Origin: Armatimonadota bacterium
GTDB taxonomy: Bacteria > Armatimonadota > Fimbriimonadia > Fimbriimonadales > ATM1
Length of the DNA: 64,000 nucleotides
NCBI GenBank assembly: GCA_003577165.1
Contig: QEUM01000004.1
Span: forward strand, 124,001-188,000
Direction: 5' to 3'
The notes beneath the pieces are model-generated. The model was given only the letters and a program-made list of their open reading frames with translations. It was not told the DNA's origin and made no database searches. Below, in pieces: positions 54,625-63,051 of this stretch (position 1 is its first letter; every line of letters starts with the position of its first letter). The position numbers were made by a program, and so were the translations under genes.

Positions 54625-56442
54625 ATGCTCGAAGTGACTTTGCTCGAGGCGCTCCGCGAAAGGGTGTTAGTCCTGGACGGGGCGATGGGCACTCAACTTA
54701 CGGCGCTTGGCTACGAGGGGGCGCCCCTTGCCTTGGCCAATCTCGAACGGCCCGACATCGTCCGCCGAATTCACGACGACTACCTGACCGCCGGCGCGGA
54801 CGTCATCGAGACGAACACGTTTTGGCTCAACTCGTTTCGGCTTTCGGAGATGGGATGCATCGCCGATCCAGTCGAGATCTGCGCGGCGGGAGCGCGCATC
54901 GCGCGCGAAGCCGCGGGCGATCGTTTCGTCTTGGGGAGCATCGGCCCGTGCGGAAAGCCCCTGATCCCTCTCGGCCCGATTGACCTGGAGGCCGCAAAGC
55001 GCGAGTTCGTCGTTCAAGCGGAGGCGCTGCTGTCCGGCGGGGTTGACGGCATTCTGTTGGAGTCGTTCAGCGATCTCGAGGAACTTCTCATCGCGATCCG
55101 CGTGGTGCGGCCGGTGTGCCAACTGCCGCTTTTCGCGACGAAGAGTTTCATCGAGGATGGGGAAACGCTTGCAGAGGGGTTTCCGCTGAGAGCGGCGCAG
55201 CGAATTCTAGACGCGGGAGCGGACGGAACCGGCGCAAACTGCGTCGTCGGACCTCAGAGAATGTTCGACATCGTGCGATGGATGGCGGAGGTTGGAGACG
55301 CGCCCATCATCGCGATGCCGACGCCTGGGATGCCTCAACTGGTGAAAGGCGAGCCGGTTTATGACGTGACGCCGGCGTATTTCGGGGAGGCGTGCGCGCG
55401 GCTTGCGGAGGCGGGAGCGAACATCATCGGAGGCTGCTGCGGAACCACGCCGGAACACATCCGAGCGACGGTCGCGTCGCTAAGGGATCGAAGGCCGAGG
55501 AAGCGCGTGCATCAATTGACGGCGGAGGCCGAGAGCCGCCGTCCGATTCCGGAGAGCGAGCCAAGCCGGTTTTCACAGAAACTCGGCAAAGAGTTCGTCA
55601 TCACCGTAGAACTCGACCTGCCGCGTGGACTCGACACCGACAAGGTGCTGCACAGTTCCGCTGTGCTGCATGAGCGAGGAGCAGACCTGATCGATATCAG
55701 CGATGGCGCACGCGCGCGACTGCGAATGACTCCCGTCGCGATCTGCGCGCTGATACAGAACGCCGTCGGCATCGAAGCGATGATGCACGTCGCTTGTCGC
55801 GACAGGAACCTGCTCGCCCTGCAGGCCGACCTGCTGGGAGCGCACGCTCTCGGCATCCGAAACGTGCTCGCGGTCACTGGGGATCCCGCGAACATCGGGG
55901 ACTTTCCGAGCGCGACCAGCGTGTTCGACATCGACTCCGTGGGATTGGTTCGCATTCTCTCAAGATTCAACGAAGGGCGAGATATGGCCGGGAACACGGT
56001 GGGGCGCAAGTGCGCATTCACCATCGCGATCGCCTTCAACCCGCTCGCCCGCGACATGGCATTGGAGACGGACCGGCTCACGCGGAAAGCGGACGCGGGT
56101 GCGCACGTGATCTACACCCAGCCGATTTTTGAGAAGGCGCATCTGGATGCTGCGTGCGAGGCGGCGCGTCGAGTGGGGCTTCCAATCCTCATCGGCGTGA
56201 TGCCGCTGCGAAACAGGAGGCATGCCGAGTTCATGCACAACGAGGTGCCCGGGATCGAGATTCCGGACTGGGTGCGTGCACGGATGGGCGAGGTGTCCGA
56301 GGAAGCGGCGCCCGAAGTTGGAATCGAAATCGCGCAGGAATTCGCTCAGTGTCTGCCGGGACGGGCGAACGGAATGTACGTAATGCCGCCCTTCGGGAAC
56401 CCTACCGTCGCGATTCGCGTGATGGAAGCAATAGGAAGGTAG
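54625..56442 (+). CDS. Bifunctional homocysteine S-methyltransferase/methylenetetrahydrofolate reductase
   Basis: 605 residues from ATG 54625. Residues 1-300 are the homocysteine methyltransferase barrel with LVLDGAMGTQL, zinc Cys in TGANCVVGP and IGGCCGTTPEHI. Residues ~315-600 are the MTHFR barrel (VTVELDLPRG, LAVTGDPANIGDFPSATSVF, TQPIFEKAHL). The YitJ-like fusion reduces methylene-THF and methylates homocysteine. It fits with folD in the same one-carbon cycle. XdhC follows 4 bp after it. Confidence 0.94.
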   Translation: MLEVTLLEALRERVLVLDGAMGTQLTALGYEGAPLALANLERPDIVRRIHDDYLTAGADVIETNTFWLNSFRLSEMGCIADPVEICAAGARIAREAAGDRFVLGSIGPCGKPLIPLGPIDLEAAKREFVVQAEALLSGGVDGILLESFSDLEELLIAIRVVRPVCQLPLFATKSFIEDGETLAEGFPLRAAQRILDAGADGTGANCVVGPQRMFDIVRWMAEVGDAPIIAMPTPGMPQLVKGEPVYDVTPAYFGEACARLAEAGANIIGGCCGTTPEHIRATVASLRDRRPRKRVHQLTAEAESRRPIPESEPSRFSQKLGKEFVITVELDLPRGLDTDKVLHSSAVLHERGADLIDISDGARARLRMTPVAICALIQNAVGIEAMMHVACRDRNLLALQADLLGAHALGIRNVLAVTGDPANIGDFPSATSVFDIDSVGLVRILSRFNEGRDMAGNTVGRKCAFTIAIAFNPLARDMALETDRLTRKADAGAHVIYTQPIFEKAHLDAACEAARRVGLPILIGVMPLRNRRHAEFMHNEVPGIEIPDWVRARMGEVSEEAAPEVGIEIAQEFAQCLPGRANGMYVMPPFGNPTVAIRVMEAIGR

Positions 56443-56446
56443 CGAT

Positions 56447-57469
56447 ATGCGCGACACGATGGCTCAAGCGGTCGAACTTGCGGAATCCGGCAAGCGGTTT
56501 TGCCTCGCCGTCGTGGTTGGCAAAAGCGGAAGCGCTCCGCAAATCCCCGGTGCGAAGGGGCTGTTTCTCGAGGACGGACAGGTCATCGGAACGATCGGGG
56601 GCGGGTGCTTGGAGATGGAAGCAAGGCGGCTGGGTCTGCTCGCGATTCACACCGGACAGCCCGCGGTCCATGAGTTTCGACTCAACGACGATTTCGGTTG
56701 GGACGACGGTTTGATCTGCGGTGGCCGCGTGGAAGTGCTCCTCGCGCCGCGTCCTGAAGACTACGTCGACGCGTTTCGCCAGGCGGTGCGTGATCGAGCG
56801 CGGGGAGTGCTTTGTTTCGACCTGGAATCGGGCAAGGCCATGTTCCATGCGGACGACACTCAGCAAGAACATGTCGACGGATTCGCGACGGCGCTTCGAA
56901 CGAAGAGGCAGGTGCGAAGCGAGCACCGATACGTCGAGCCGGTGCTCCCACCTGAGCGCCTCATCGTATTTGGCGCAGGGCACATCGGGCGACAAATCGC
57001 GCAACAGGGCTCCTTGCTCGGATTTCACGTGACGATCGTCGACGATCGCCCTGAGTTCGTGACGGAGGAGCGAGTTCCGTTCGCCCATGAGCGAGTGTGT
57101 GAAATTCCGCAGAGCTATGCGGCGAGCCTCGAGACTGACCAGGACACTTACGTGTGCTTAGTGACTCGTGGACATCGAAACGACGCGCGCTGCTTGCGGG
57201 AACTGATCGGCAAACCCGTCGCCTACTTGGGGATGATCGGAAGCAAGCGGAAGAGGGAGGTCGTTCGGCAAGAGATGATCGCCGAGGGGTTGTGTTCCGA
57301 AGCGCAATTCGAGCGCGTGAAGTGCCCGATGGGCTTGGACGTCGGCGCCGAAACCGTGGACGAGATCGCGGTCAGCATCGCTGCAGAGCTGGTCCAGATT
57401 CGAGCGTCGAGAAGGGGGCCGATACTTGCTCGCTGCACGCCGCGGGCAGTCGCCGCTACTTCAGATTGA
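56447..57469 (+). CDS. XdhC/CoxI family molybdenum-hydroxylase maturation protein
   Basis: 340 residues. The N-terminal XdhC-CoxI domain (GSAPQIPGAKGLFLEDGQVI, GTIGGGCLEMEARRL, DDGLICGGRVEVLL) and the C-terminal Rossmann domain (LIVFGAGHIGRQIAQQGSLL, VTRGHRNDARCLRELIGKPV, AYLGMIGSKRKREVV) are both complete. XdhC inserts the sulfurated Mo cofactor into xanthine-dehydrogenase-type enzymes. No target enzyme is in the window. Its 3' end overlaps the convergent nitroreductase by 14 bp. Confidence 0.92.
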   Translation: MRDTMAQAVELAESGKRFCLAVVVGKSGSAPQIPGAKGLFLEDGQVIGTIGGGCLEMEARRLGLLAIHTGQPAVHEFRLNDDFGWDDGLICGGRVEVLLAPRPEDYVDAFRQAVRDRARGVLCFDLESGKAMFHADDTQQEHVDGFATALRTKRQVRSEHRYVEPVLPPERLIVFGAGHIGRQIAQQGSLLGFHVTIVDDRPEFVTEERVPFAHERVCEIPQSYAASLETDQDTYVCLVTRGHRNDARCLRELIGKPVAYLGMIGSKRKREVVRQEMIAEGLCSEAQFERVKCPMGLDVGAETVDEIAVSIAAELVQIRASRRGPILARCTPRAVAATSD

Positions 57470-58253
57470 AGCCCTGCTTCCTCAGCCACTCCTGGATCAC
57501 TTCTCGCCCCGTAAGAAGAGACGTTCGTCTTGCAGATCGCATAGACCATGTGAACTCCCCCTTCATTCCTTCCGACACATAGAAGTCGCGCATGCGTTCG
57601 TCGTACTCCGAGACTGAGACGTCCTTGTCGTAGCGTTCGCGAAACCAGATCGAACTTTGCGGAAGTCTGGGCTTGATCGGGAACGATGCGCCTTCTTCGG
57701 GCCAACCGATGCAGAGGCCAAAGAGCGCGAACACTCCGTCGGGCAGTTCGAGAAGTTCCTTCACGGCAGGGGGGTCGTTGCGCAGGGCGCCGATGTAGCA
57801 GATGCCGAGGCCGAGAGATTCGGCGGCGCAGACCATTCGTTCCGCGGCGAGAGCCGCGTCGATGGAAGCCATGACGAAGAACTCCATGAATCCGAGGCCT
57901 GAGGTGTCTTGCTCCACCCGCTTTCCGGCCTCGCGGAGCCTGTAGTGATCCGCGAGGAACGCGAAGAACCAAGCGGCCTCTCGTATCTGATGCTGATCCG
58001 CTGCGATCTTCGCGATCTGTTCGCGACGCGCGGCGTCTTGGATCGAGACGATGGACCAGAGTTGAAGATTGCTGCTGGTCGCCGCGCTTTGGGCCGAGGC
58101 GACCAGTGCGGAGACCGTGCTTTCGGGAACGGGCTCCTTCGAGAACCGGCGAACGCTTCTGTGGGCGAGGAAGCGCGACAGTTCACGCATCTCCTCGATG
58201 GGCTTGGAGCCGTAGCGCCTCTCCCACGCTTCTGCAAACGACTCGTCAAACAT
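57456..58253 (-). CDS. Nitroreductase family NAD(P)H:FMN oxidoreductase (NfrA-like)
   Basis: 265 residues. HRSVRRFSKEPVPESTVSAL is the FMN phosphate site, ATSSNLQLWSIVSIQD the dimer strand, and GLGICYIGALRNDPPAVKEL plus FGLCIGWPEE complete the family pattern. It reduces nitro compounds, quinones or flavins. It follows the degenerate HD-GYP gene with an 8-bp overlap. Confidence 0.9.
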   Translation of the reverse strand: MFDESFAEAWERRYGSKPIEEMRELSRFLAHRSVRRFSKEPVPESTVSALVASAQSAATSSNLQLWSIVSIQDAARREQIAKIAADQHQIREAAWFFAFLADHYRLREAGKRVEQDTSGLGFMEFFVMASIDAALAAERMVCAAESLGLGICYIGALRNDPPAVKELLELPDGVFALFGLCIGWPEEGASFPIKPRLPQSSIWFRERYDKDVSVSEYDERMRDFYVSEGMKGEFTWSMRSARRTSLLTGREVIQEWLRKQGFNLK

Positions 58254-58788
58254 CGCGAATAGGCTGCAAGAGCGGTTGAACCCTGAGAAACGCCTCGACG
58301 ACGGCGGCGTCGAATTGCCTTCCGGAGAGAGATCGGATCTCCTTCAACGCTTCATCTTCCGACTTTGCTGTTCTCCAGGGCTGGTCAGACGTGATGCAGT
58401 CGAACGCAGTGCAGAGCTGTATGATCTTGGTCTCTAACGGCACGTCGCGTTCGCCTTGCGGATGATATTGTTGGCGAAGCCAGTATGTGATTTCGTCGCT
58501 GATCGGCCACTCGAAATCTCGTGCAGCGTCGCGAATCGAGGCGAGTTCCACTTCCGCGAGAGGGCGCGGCGCTTCTAAGAGGTCCGAAGGCAGGAGCGTC
58601 TTGTGCAAGTCGTGGAGCGCCGAAGCCGCTCTCAAGAGGACGAGACGGTCGTCTCGCAATCCGAGTTCAAATCCGACGGCGACGGACAGGGGGGCGACGC
58701 GTTCGCCGTGTCCGCGGCGCGACGGATTGTGCGCTTCGAGACGCGCAAGTCCGGCTCGGACCGCGCGCTGAACCTCGGTTAGCTCCAT
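58246..58788 (-). CDS. Degenerate HD-GYP-like protein
   Basis: 180 residues. HGERVAPLSVAVGFELGLRD and ALHDLHKTLLPSDLL match the HD-GYP helices, but HDIGKI is HDLHKT and the HHExxDGxGYP loop is replaced by YHPQGERDVPLETKIIQLCT. KEIRSLSGRQFDAAVVEAFL closes the domain. Loss of the GYP residues makes c-di-GMP hydrolysis unlikely. It may bind nucleotide or act as an adaptor. It lies between selA and the nitroreductase. Confidence 0.7.
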   Translation of the reverse strand: MELTEVQRAVRAGLARLEAHNPSRRGHGERVAPLSVAVGFELGLRDDRLVLLRAASALHDLHKTLLPSDLLEAPRPLAEVELASIRDAARDFEWPISDEITYWLRQQYHPQGERDVPLETKIIQLCTAFDCITSDQPWRTAKSEDEALKEIRSLSGRQFDAAVVEAFLRVQPLLQPIRDV

Positions 58789-60122
58789 GCCTCCGCAACT
58801 GCGCGTTCGACGATTGGGATCTCTTCGGGTTCGACGGTTCGCATGTCAAGATGGTGAGCCCCCCCCTCTGTGTATCCGATGACGGGATGCGGGCCCAGTC
58901 GAAGTTTCTTGGCGAAATCGTCCACGTGCTTGGCGCGGAGGGTGACTCTCCGGCTTGGGAGACGTACTCCAGGCAGAGAGCCCCCACCCGGCTCGCACCA
59001 TCCCTCCGTCACTTCGGCGGCGACGCCGGCTCGCTTGAGTTTCTGAGCCAGTTTTGAGGCGAGGGAGCTGATTTCCGCTTCGGTTCGAGCGAGGTAGCGA
59101 ATCGTCGGGATTTCAGATTCCCTTCCGGATTGATAGAGTTTCAGAGTTGCTTCGAGCGCGGCGCAGGTCACCTTGTCCACGCGGAGCACGCGAGCGAGGG
59201 GGTTTCTCGCGATTCGCGAGATGAGTTCGAGGTTTCCGAGAATGATGCCCGCTTGAGGTCCGCCGAGGAGTTTGTCTCCGCTCGCGGTGACGAGGTGCGC
59301 CCCCCCGCGAAGGGAGTCGATCAGGGTCGGTTCGTGCGGCAGACCAAACTTCGTTGTGTCGATCAGGCATCCGCTTCCGACGTCGTCGACGAGGGCGAGG
59401 CCATGTCGGGCCGCCACGTCGGCCAGTTCTTCCACCGTCGGCTCTTCGACGAAGCCAACGAGAGCGAAGTTGCTCGGATGGCACCGAAGGAGAACGGCAG
59501 TGTTCGTGCTGCAAGCCACTTCGTAGTCGGTCGTGCGCGTCTTGTTTGTGCACCCGACGTCCACGAGTGTCGCGCCTGCAGCGCGCACGACGTCGGGCAT
59601 CCGGAACGATCCGCCGATCTCGACGCTCTGGCCTCGGGAAAGCAGCACCTCGCGGCCCTGCGCCAGTGTGTGGATCGCGAGGAGCACTGCCGCCGCGTTG
59701 TTGTTCACGACGTATGCGCTTTCGGCTCCCGTAAGGTCGCAAAGCAGTCTTCGAAGGGCCTTTTGTCGGTCGCCGCGAGTTCCCGACTCAAGGTCGATCT
59801 CCAGCGTCGTGTGTTCTCCAGCGGCGCGGGCCGCCGCTTCGGCCGCCGATTTGGCGAGCCGGGCACGGCCGAGTCCGGTGTTGAGGATCGTGCCTGTGGC
59901 GTTGACGGCGGATTGGAAAGACGGCTTCAGCAGGCTGGCAGCGCGCTCGGCGGCGATCTCGACGATCTCCTCGTCCTTTGGGGGCGCACCGTCGTTCTTC
60001 CTTAGCCGGTCGAGGGTCTCTCGGACGGCCCGCAAGGCGATCGGGCGGGGGAGGTCCGTGAGAGCCGCGTGCTCCAGCAGAGCGTGAACGCTCGGAAGGC
60101 GACGCCGTTCGGATTGAGCCAC
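58779..60122 (-). CDS. selA: L-seryl-tRNA(Sec) selenium transferase
   Basis: 447 residues from GTG 60122. The long N-terminal extension in some frames is not protein-like. The SelA domain order is clear: VNATGTILNTGLGRARL, YVVNNNAAAVLLAIHTL, GQSVEIGGSFRMPDVVRAAG, then the PLP lysine in VTASGDKLLGGPQAGIILGN. It converts seryl-tRNA(Sec) to selenocysteyl-tRNA(Sec). TAGAAT seven bases before the GTG implies a leaderless mRNA. selB, selD and selC are not in this window. Confidence 0.93.
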   Translation of the reverse strand: MAQSERRRLPSVHALLEHAALTDLPRPIALRAVRETLDRLRKNDGAPPKDEEIVEIAAERAASLLKPSFQSAVNATGTILNTGLGRARLAKSAAEAAARAAGEHTTLEIDLESGTRGDRQKALRRLLCDLTGAESAYVVNNNAAAVLLAIHTLAQGREVLLSRGQSVEIGGSFRMPDVVRAAGATLVDVGCTNKTRTTDYEVACSTNTAVLLRCHPSNFALVGFVEEPTVEELADVAARHGLALVDDVGSGCLIDTTKFGLPHEPTLIDSLRGGAHLVTASGDKLLGGPQAGIILGNLELISRIARNPLARVLRVDKVTCAALEATLKLYQSGRESEIPTIRYLARTEAEISSLASKLAQKLKRAGVAAEVTEGWCEPGGGSLPGVRLPSRRVTLRAKHVDDFAKKLRLGPHPVIGYTEGGAHHLDMRTVEPEEIPIVERAVAEAWS

Positions 60123-60129
60123 TGCGCCT

Positions 60130-60135
60130 ATTCTA
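60130..60135 (-). promoter_or_regulatory. -10 box giving a leaderless selA mRNA
   Basis: The minus strand reads TAGAAT, seven bases, GTG (60122). It faces away from the tatA promoter 60 bp off. Confidence 0.5.
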
Positions 60136-60194
60136 CGTTGCTCCCCTGCAGGTTTTCCCTCGGCCCGGGGTGAGCGACCGCAGGGCCCGGCGCG

Positions 60195-60200
60195 TATAAT
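60195..60200 (+). promoter_or_regulatory. -10 box giving a leaderless tatA mRNA
   Basis: A perfect TATAAT is followed by GGGGAT and the GTG at 60207. The six-base spacing leaves almost no leader. Confidence 0.6.
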
Positions 60201-60206
60201 GGGGAT

Positions 60207-60461
60207 GTGAGTCTTCCTTGGAGCCCCCTCGACCAGCTCCTCGCCTTCAGCCTGGGCGGCCCGGAACTGATTGTCATCATCATCATCATCCTGCTCCTCT
60301 TTGGAGGAACGAAGATCCCGCAACTGATGCGCGGAGTCGGGCGAGGCATGGGTGAGTTCCAGAAGGGTGTCGAAGAAGGGAAGCACGCTCTCCAGAAATT
60401 CAAGGACGAAGCGAATCGCGCCGGAACCTCGACTGAGGCTGACGAGACGAACAAAGAATAA
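60207..60461 (+). CDS. tatA: Twin-arginine translocase subunit TatA
   Basis: 84 residues. GGPELIVIIIIILLLFGGTK is the short membrane helix with the conserved FGxxK/P hinge, followed by an amphipathic helix (IPQLMRGVGRGMGEFQKGVE) and a charged tail. TatA polymerises to export folded proteins. tatC is not present here. It heads a run of genes with an unknown protein, PqqD-like protein and ABC transporter. Confidence 0.93.
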   Translation: MSLPWSPLDQLLAFSLGGPELIVIIIIILLLFGGTKIPQLMRGVGRGMGEFQKGVEEGKHALQKFKDEANRAGTSTEADETNKE

Positions 60462-60482
60462 GCCAGAAGGGGTGATGTTCGA

Positions 60483-61268
60483 CTGGAGAGCGATTTCGCC
60501 TGGCAAGGCTTTTCCTTTCCCGTCGGAGACGACTGGCGACCCCTCACTTTAGCAGGGACGTTCCGCGACGGATACGCGCGGTTCGAGACGAGCGGCGGCC
60601 TTCTCATCCAAGTCAAGTGGAAGTCAGCCCGAACGGGCGACCATTTGAATCGTAAGGTCCTCGAGTATTTCTCCAAGTTGGAGTCGGGCGCGAAGAAGCG
60701 TCGGCTTGGGTTTCAGGGCGACTTCGATCTCGGCGATTCCTTCGTTGACTTTTCTTGGCACGCTGGAGTGAAAGGCTACGGGCGGCTGCTTTGGGACTCG
60801 GAGACGCGTAGGACAGTCCTCGTCGAGCAATCCGGTGACGCCAAGAAGAGTTTCAAGCGCGAAGCGCGAGAGTGGTGCCAAGCGGTGAAGACTTACGGCG
60901 GCCCGACGCTCCCGTGGAGTCTCCTCGGGCTGCGGCTTCAAATCCCGGATCGCTTCACGATTCGAGACTGGAAGCTGTTCAGTGGCAGAATCACGCTCAA
61001 CTTCCTTACCCGAGGATCGCGGATGATCGTCGATCGATGGAGTTTCGCGGAGCAACTCACGGCGTCGAAGGGCTTGCGAGGTTGGGGGGAGTCCGCCACC
61101 GGGCTGGCTGCATCGGCGACCAACAACGGAATCGTGACGCTGGAAGGCGGAAGGTGGCCGAAACGAGCGAGGGCGATTGTGGTCCATCAAGAAGATAGGA
61201 ACCAACTCGTGGTGCTTCGAAGCGAAGGACGAAGGCCGGAGTTGCCGGAGCCTGCATGGGTTTTGTGA
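60483..61268 (+). CDS. Hypothetical protein of the PqqD-ABC cluster, probable CTG start
   Basis: 261 residues if started at CTG 60483. Protein-like text (FAWQGFSFPVGDDWRPLTLA, DGYARFETSGGLLIQVKWKS) begins right after it. The first ATG/GTG/TTG in frame is TTG 60645, which would cut 54 residues. Alternatively an ATG at 60475 in another frame is joined to it by a frameshift. AAGGGG lies ~10 nt before the CTG. The fold appears beta-rich in the first half, and I do not recognise the family. It overlaps the PqqD-like gene by 13 bp. Confidence 0.7.
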   Translation: MESDFAWQGFSFPVGDDWRPLTLAGTFRDGYARFETSGGLLIQVKWKSARTGDHLNRKVLEYFSKLESGAKKRRLGFQGDFDLGDSFVDFSWHAGVKGYGRLLWDSETRRTVLVEQSGDAKKSFKREAREWCQAVKTYGGPTLPWSLLGLRLQIPDRFTIRDWKLFSGRITLNFLTRGSRMIVDRWSFAEQLTASKGLRGWGESATGLAASATNNGIVTLEGGRWPKRARAIVVHQEDRNQLVVLRSEGRRPELPEPAWVL

Positions 61269-61642
61269 ATCTGAAGAACAAGCGAAAGGTCCCCAACCGC
61301 AACCAGATTCTCAAGGCGCGGCCGGTCCGCAGCGAACGGCTCCAGTTCGCCGAGGAGGAGGATGGCCGGGTGATCTTGAGCATTCCCGTCGAGATTCGCG
61401 GTCGCGCGGTTCGCTGGCTCTCGAAGGTCGGCCGTTGGCCGTCGGTCAAAGAGGTGGAATTGGAGCCGGTCGGAGCATTCGTCTGGAAACTTTGCGATGG
61501 AAAGCACACGTGCGAAGGAATCGCGCGCCTGCTGTCGGGCGAATACAAACTTAGCAAGGTGGAAGCGGAGGCTTCCCTGGTCTCCTTTCTCGAGACTCTT
61601 CTTAAGAGGCAATATATTCGCTTGGAGTTGACGTCGAAGTGA
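61256..61642 (+). CDS. PqqD-like (RRE-type) protein
   Basis: 128 residues. A basic N-terminal ~35-residue stretch (NLKNKRKVPNRNQILKARPV) and a strand region precede the PqqD-like winged domain (about 70-125): VGAFVWKLCDGKHTCEGIAR, LLSGEYKLSKVEAEASLVSF and FLETLLKRQYIRLEL. PqqD domains bind the leader of ribosomally made peptides (RRE). No radical-SAM enzyme or precursor gene is visible nearby. A 13-bp overlap with the upstream gene and 4 bp with the permease. Confidence 0.8.
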   Translation: MGFVNLKNKRKVPNRNQILKARPVRSERLQFAEEEDGRVILSIPVEIRGRAVRWLSKVGRWPSVKEVELEPVGAFVWKLCDGKHTCEGIARLLSGEYKLSKVEAEASLVSFLETLLKRQYIRLELTSK

Positions 61643-62235
61643 GTTCTACGAAGCGCAAGCCGACGATGCTCGAGATCGCTTTCGCCCAAGCGGTCAAGAG
61701 CATCTACGTTCGCTTTTGGCGGCAGGTGGCTGCTGCGCTCGGCGTCGTTCTGGGGATCGCGTTTTTCGCGAGCGTTCGAACGAGTCAGGCGTTGACGCAC
61801 CTTGCGCCGTCAGGCACGGCCGACGCGGAGTGGGCGACTCGGCTCAATTGGCTCTCTGCGCTGTCGTTGGTGATGTGCCTTGTTGGGATTTCGAACTCGA
61901 TGCTCATGAGCGTAACGGAGCGGTACCGCGAAATCGGGACTCTCAAGTGTTTGGGAGCGAGCGATCGGTTCGTCGTTTTCGTGTTCTTTCTTGAAGCGCT
62001 CGTGCTCGGAGTTCTCGCTTCTCTCGTAGGGACGATTCTCGGAATCGGCGTCGCCATCGGAGCGCGAGCCATATCGGACTCGGTTCCGGATGCGCCCGAC
62101 GTGATTTTGGCGGCGCTTCGAGTCGGTGGAATTTCGATGTTGGTCGGAGTGGCCTTGACGGTCGTCGCCTCCGTGCTGCCTGCGATGCAGGCTGCTCGAA
62201 TGCCTGCCGCGGCTGCGCTGCGAGTGGAAGTGTGA
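61639..62235 (+). CDS. Minimal FtsX/MacB-type ABC permease
   Basis: 198 residues. It has only the FtsX core: one N-terminal helix (~30-45) and three C-terminal helices (LNWLSALSLVMCLVGISNSM, FFLEALVLGVLASLVGTILG, ISMLVGVALTVVASVLP). The signature SVTERYREIGTLKCLGASDR couples to the ATPase. The large periplasmic domain of MacB is replaced by a ~20-residue loop. GTG start. Confidence 0.88.
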   Translation: MSSTKRKPTMLEIAFAQAVKSIYVRFWRQVAAALGVVLGIAFFASVRTSQALTHLAPSGTADAEWATRLNWLSALSLVMCLVGISNSMLMSVTERYREIGTLKCLGASDRFVVFVFFLEALVLGVLASLVGTILGIGVAIGARAISDSVPDAPDVILAALRVGGISMLVGVALTVVASVLPAMQAARMPAAAALRVEV

Positions 62236-63026
62236 GTGAAGTTATGAACTCTGCTGCTGCCGACGGTCAGGTTCCGCACCACGAGTCCGAACTGATTGTG
62301 CGAACGCGCGACGTCGCGAAAACTTACGTGTTGGGAGAGCACGTGGTTCGCGCTTTAGACGGAGTATCGCTCGACGTTCACCGAGGCGAGTATGTGAGCA
62401 TCATGGGGCCGAGCGGGAGTGGAAAGAGCACTCTGTTCAACGTGATCGGCGGACTGGACAAGCCGGACAAGGGAAGCGTTTACATCAACGAGGTGGACAT
62501 CGCGCAACTCACGCCTTCCGAACTTGCGTTCCTACGGTGCCACACAATCGGATACATCTTTCAAACCTTCAACCTCATTCAAGTGCGGACGGCGCTGGAG
62601 AACGTGACTCTGCCGATGCTGTTCGCCGGAATGAACGCCGAGGAAGCGGACGAGAAGGGCGCGCAACTTCTCGACGCGGTCGGCCTTGGAGAGCGGCTTC
62701 ATCACCGGCCGACCGAACTCTCGGGGGGTCAGCAGCAGAGGGTGGCGATCGCCCGGGCACTCGCGAACGCCCCGGCAATTTTGTTAGCTGACGAGCCCAC
62801 TGGCAACCTCGACCTGAGGACGGGAAAGGAGATCATCGAACTGCTGCGAAGGCTCAATGACGAGCGCGGCGTCACAATAATTTCCGCCACGCACGATTTG
62901 AAGATGCTGGATGTGTCGGACAGAATCGTCTACATACGTGACGGACAGATCGCAAAGATCGAGACGCGAGGCGACCTCGAACTCAGCTTGGGTTCCGTCG
63001 AAGGCATCGGCGAAGAGAAGTGGTGA
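62232..63026 (+). CDS. LolD/MacB-type ABC transporter ATPase
   Basis: 264 residues. Walker A GPSGSGKSTLFNVIGGLDKP, Q-loop FQTFNL, signature LSGGQQQRVAIARALAN, Walker B LLADEPTGNLD and H-loop ATHD. This is the MacB/LolD (extrusion) class that pairs with FtsX-like permeases. Coupled to the minimal permease by a 4-bp GTGA overlap. Confidence 0.94.
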   Translation: MSEVMNSAAADGQVPHHESELIVRTRDVAKTYVLGEHVVRALDGVSLDVHRGEYVSIMGPSGSGKSTLFNVIGGLDKPDKGSVYINEVDIAQLTPSELAFLRCHTIGYIFQTFNLIQVRTALENVTLPMLFAGMNAEEADEKGAQLLDAVGLGERLHHRPTELSGGQQQRVAIARALANAPAILLADEPTGNLDLRTGKEIIELLRRLNDERGVTIISATHDLKMLDVSDRIVYIRDGQIAKIETRGDLELSLGSVEGIGEEKW

Positions 63027-63051
63027 CACGAAAGCACAAGGAGGCCGCGGA

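Noticed and set aside
60123-60506. N-terminal extension of SelA
   Set aside because: It is antisense to tatA and a -10 box with seven-base spacing supports GTG 60122.
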